Assembly: GCA_017999135.1 (NCBI GenBank) | Contig: JAGOBT010000091.1 | Location: 3,799-9,274 of the forward strand | DNA: 5,476 nt | Source of the DNA: Burkholderiaceae bacterium | Lineage (GTDB): Bacteria; Pseudomonadota; Gammaproteobacteria; Burkholderiales; Burkholderiaceae_C | Direction of reading: 5' to 3' | Shown: positions 5,153-5,476 of the stretch, one piece after another | How the letters are laid out: each line of letters opens with the position of its first letter | Position numbering within the stretch: the stretch's first letter is position 1 | Notes under the pieces: model-generated | The model's input: the letters and a program-made list of their open reading frames with translations, nothing else | Database searches by the model: none | Told to the model about the DNA's origin: nothing | Program-made: the position numbers and the translations under genes

Positions 5153-5476
5153 TCACGGCCCGTCGGTGGGCCAGGTCTCGACGACACGCCCGGCGATGAC
5201 CTCGCGCAGCCAGGCATCGCGGTCCCTGCGCCGCAGATAGTCGCGCCAGGCGTCCACGCCGAACTGGTTGGGATTGGCGAAGTGGTTCATGTCGTTGATC
5301 TGCAGGGTGCTGCTGAATCCGGTGCCGGGGAACTTGGCGAGCAGGCGCTCGCGCAGCCGCGGTTCCATCGTGGCGAACAGGGCCACGTAAGCCACGCACT
5401 CGTGCGCTGCCACGGGCAGGTCGAGGGGGCCGGCATGGCAGCCCACGACAGCGTGCGCCATCTCGTGCGTGGCCAC
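5153..5476 (-). CDS. Hypothetical protein with HExxH zinc-protease-like motif (N-terminus cut by window edge)
   Basis: The frame is open from the right edge to TGA at 5153-5155 and shows 107 residues. The first visible codon is a GTG, but the sequence at once reads VATHEMAHAVVG with no room for a ribosome binding site in view, so it is more likely an internal valine. HEMAH (visible residues 4-8) is the zincin HExxH pattern, in which the two histidines bind zinc and the glutamate is catalytic. H25-E26 in PVAAHECVAYVAL lies 17-18 residues on and could supply a third ligand, as the downstream glutamate does in gluzincins. The rest (NDMNHFANPNQFGVDAWRDY, then a charged helix rich in R, D and E) matches nothing I know. 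Codon use is typical of the region. It may be a metallopeptidase domain or a degenerate relative; the missing N-terminal part is needed to tell. Confidence 0.68.
   Translation of the reverse strand: MATHEMAHAVVGCHAGPLDLPVAAHECVAYVALFATMEPRLRERLLAKFPGTGFSSTLQINDMNHFANPNQFGVDAWRDYLRRRDRDAWLREVIAGRVVETWPTDGP

Noticed and set aside
1..5476. A multi-gene system such as a defence island, biosynthetic cluster, CRISPR array or mobile element
   Set aside because: Genes alternate in orientation, have unrelated families and show no transposase, terminal repeats, repeat-spacer array or toxin-antitoxin pair. Nothing in the sequence ties them into one system.

Overview
The window is very GC-rich DNA with strongly G/C-ending codons. 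A PEP-CTERM secreted protein, a MesD-type methionine synthase and a small hypothetical protein of a kind I associate with Burkholderiales together suggest a free-living aerobic betaproteobacterium near Rubrivivax, Leptothrix, Ideonella or Aquincola. The taxonomic placement is inference; no rRNA or other marker gene is present.

Layout, left to right: a PaaI-type hotdog thioesterase (1-375, +, lacking only its first codons); a 74-residue conserved-looking hypothetical protein (406-630, -); a 245-bp divergent intergenic region; a 77-residue protein with two membrane segments (876-1109, +); a convergent gap holding two strong perfect hairpins (1143-1198); a folate-independent, core-MetE methionine synthase of the MesD type (1209-2264, -); a 162-bp leader; a 449-residue secreted PEP-CTERM protein of unknown function (2427-3776, -); a 364-bp divergent intergenic region with several repeat-type candidate control sites; an EamA/DMT-family ten-segment exporter (4141 or 4204 to 5133, +); and, 19 bp beyond it and convergent, the C-terminal part of a hypothetical protein with an HExxH motif (5153-5476, -, truncated by the window edge).

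Gene orientation alternates almost at every step. Only mesD and the PEP-CTERM gene are consecutive on one strand, 162 bp apart and with unrelated roles, so no operon or multi-gene system is visible. No mobile element, CRISPR array, RNA gene or defence cassette was found. This looks like a mostly ordinary chromosomal region. The points worth a second look are the mesD gene without an adjacent mesX partner, the uncharacterised PEP-CTERM protein with its different codon use and tandem-dyad upstream site, the HExxH protein at the right edge, and a C-rich motif (CCACCCACC) placed just before the ribosome binding sites of two unrelated genes.
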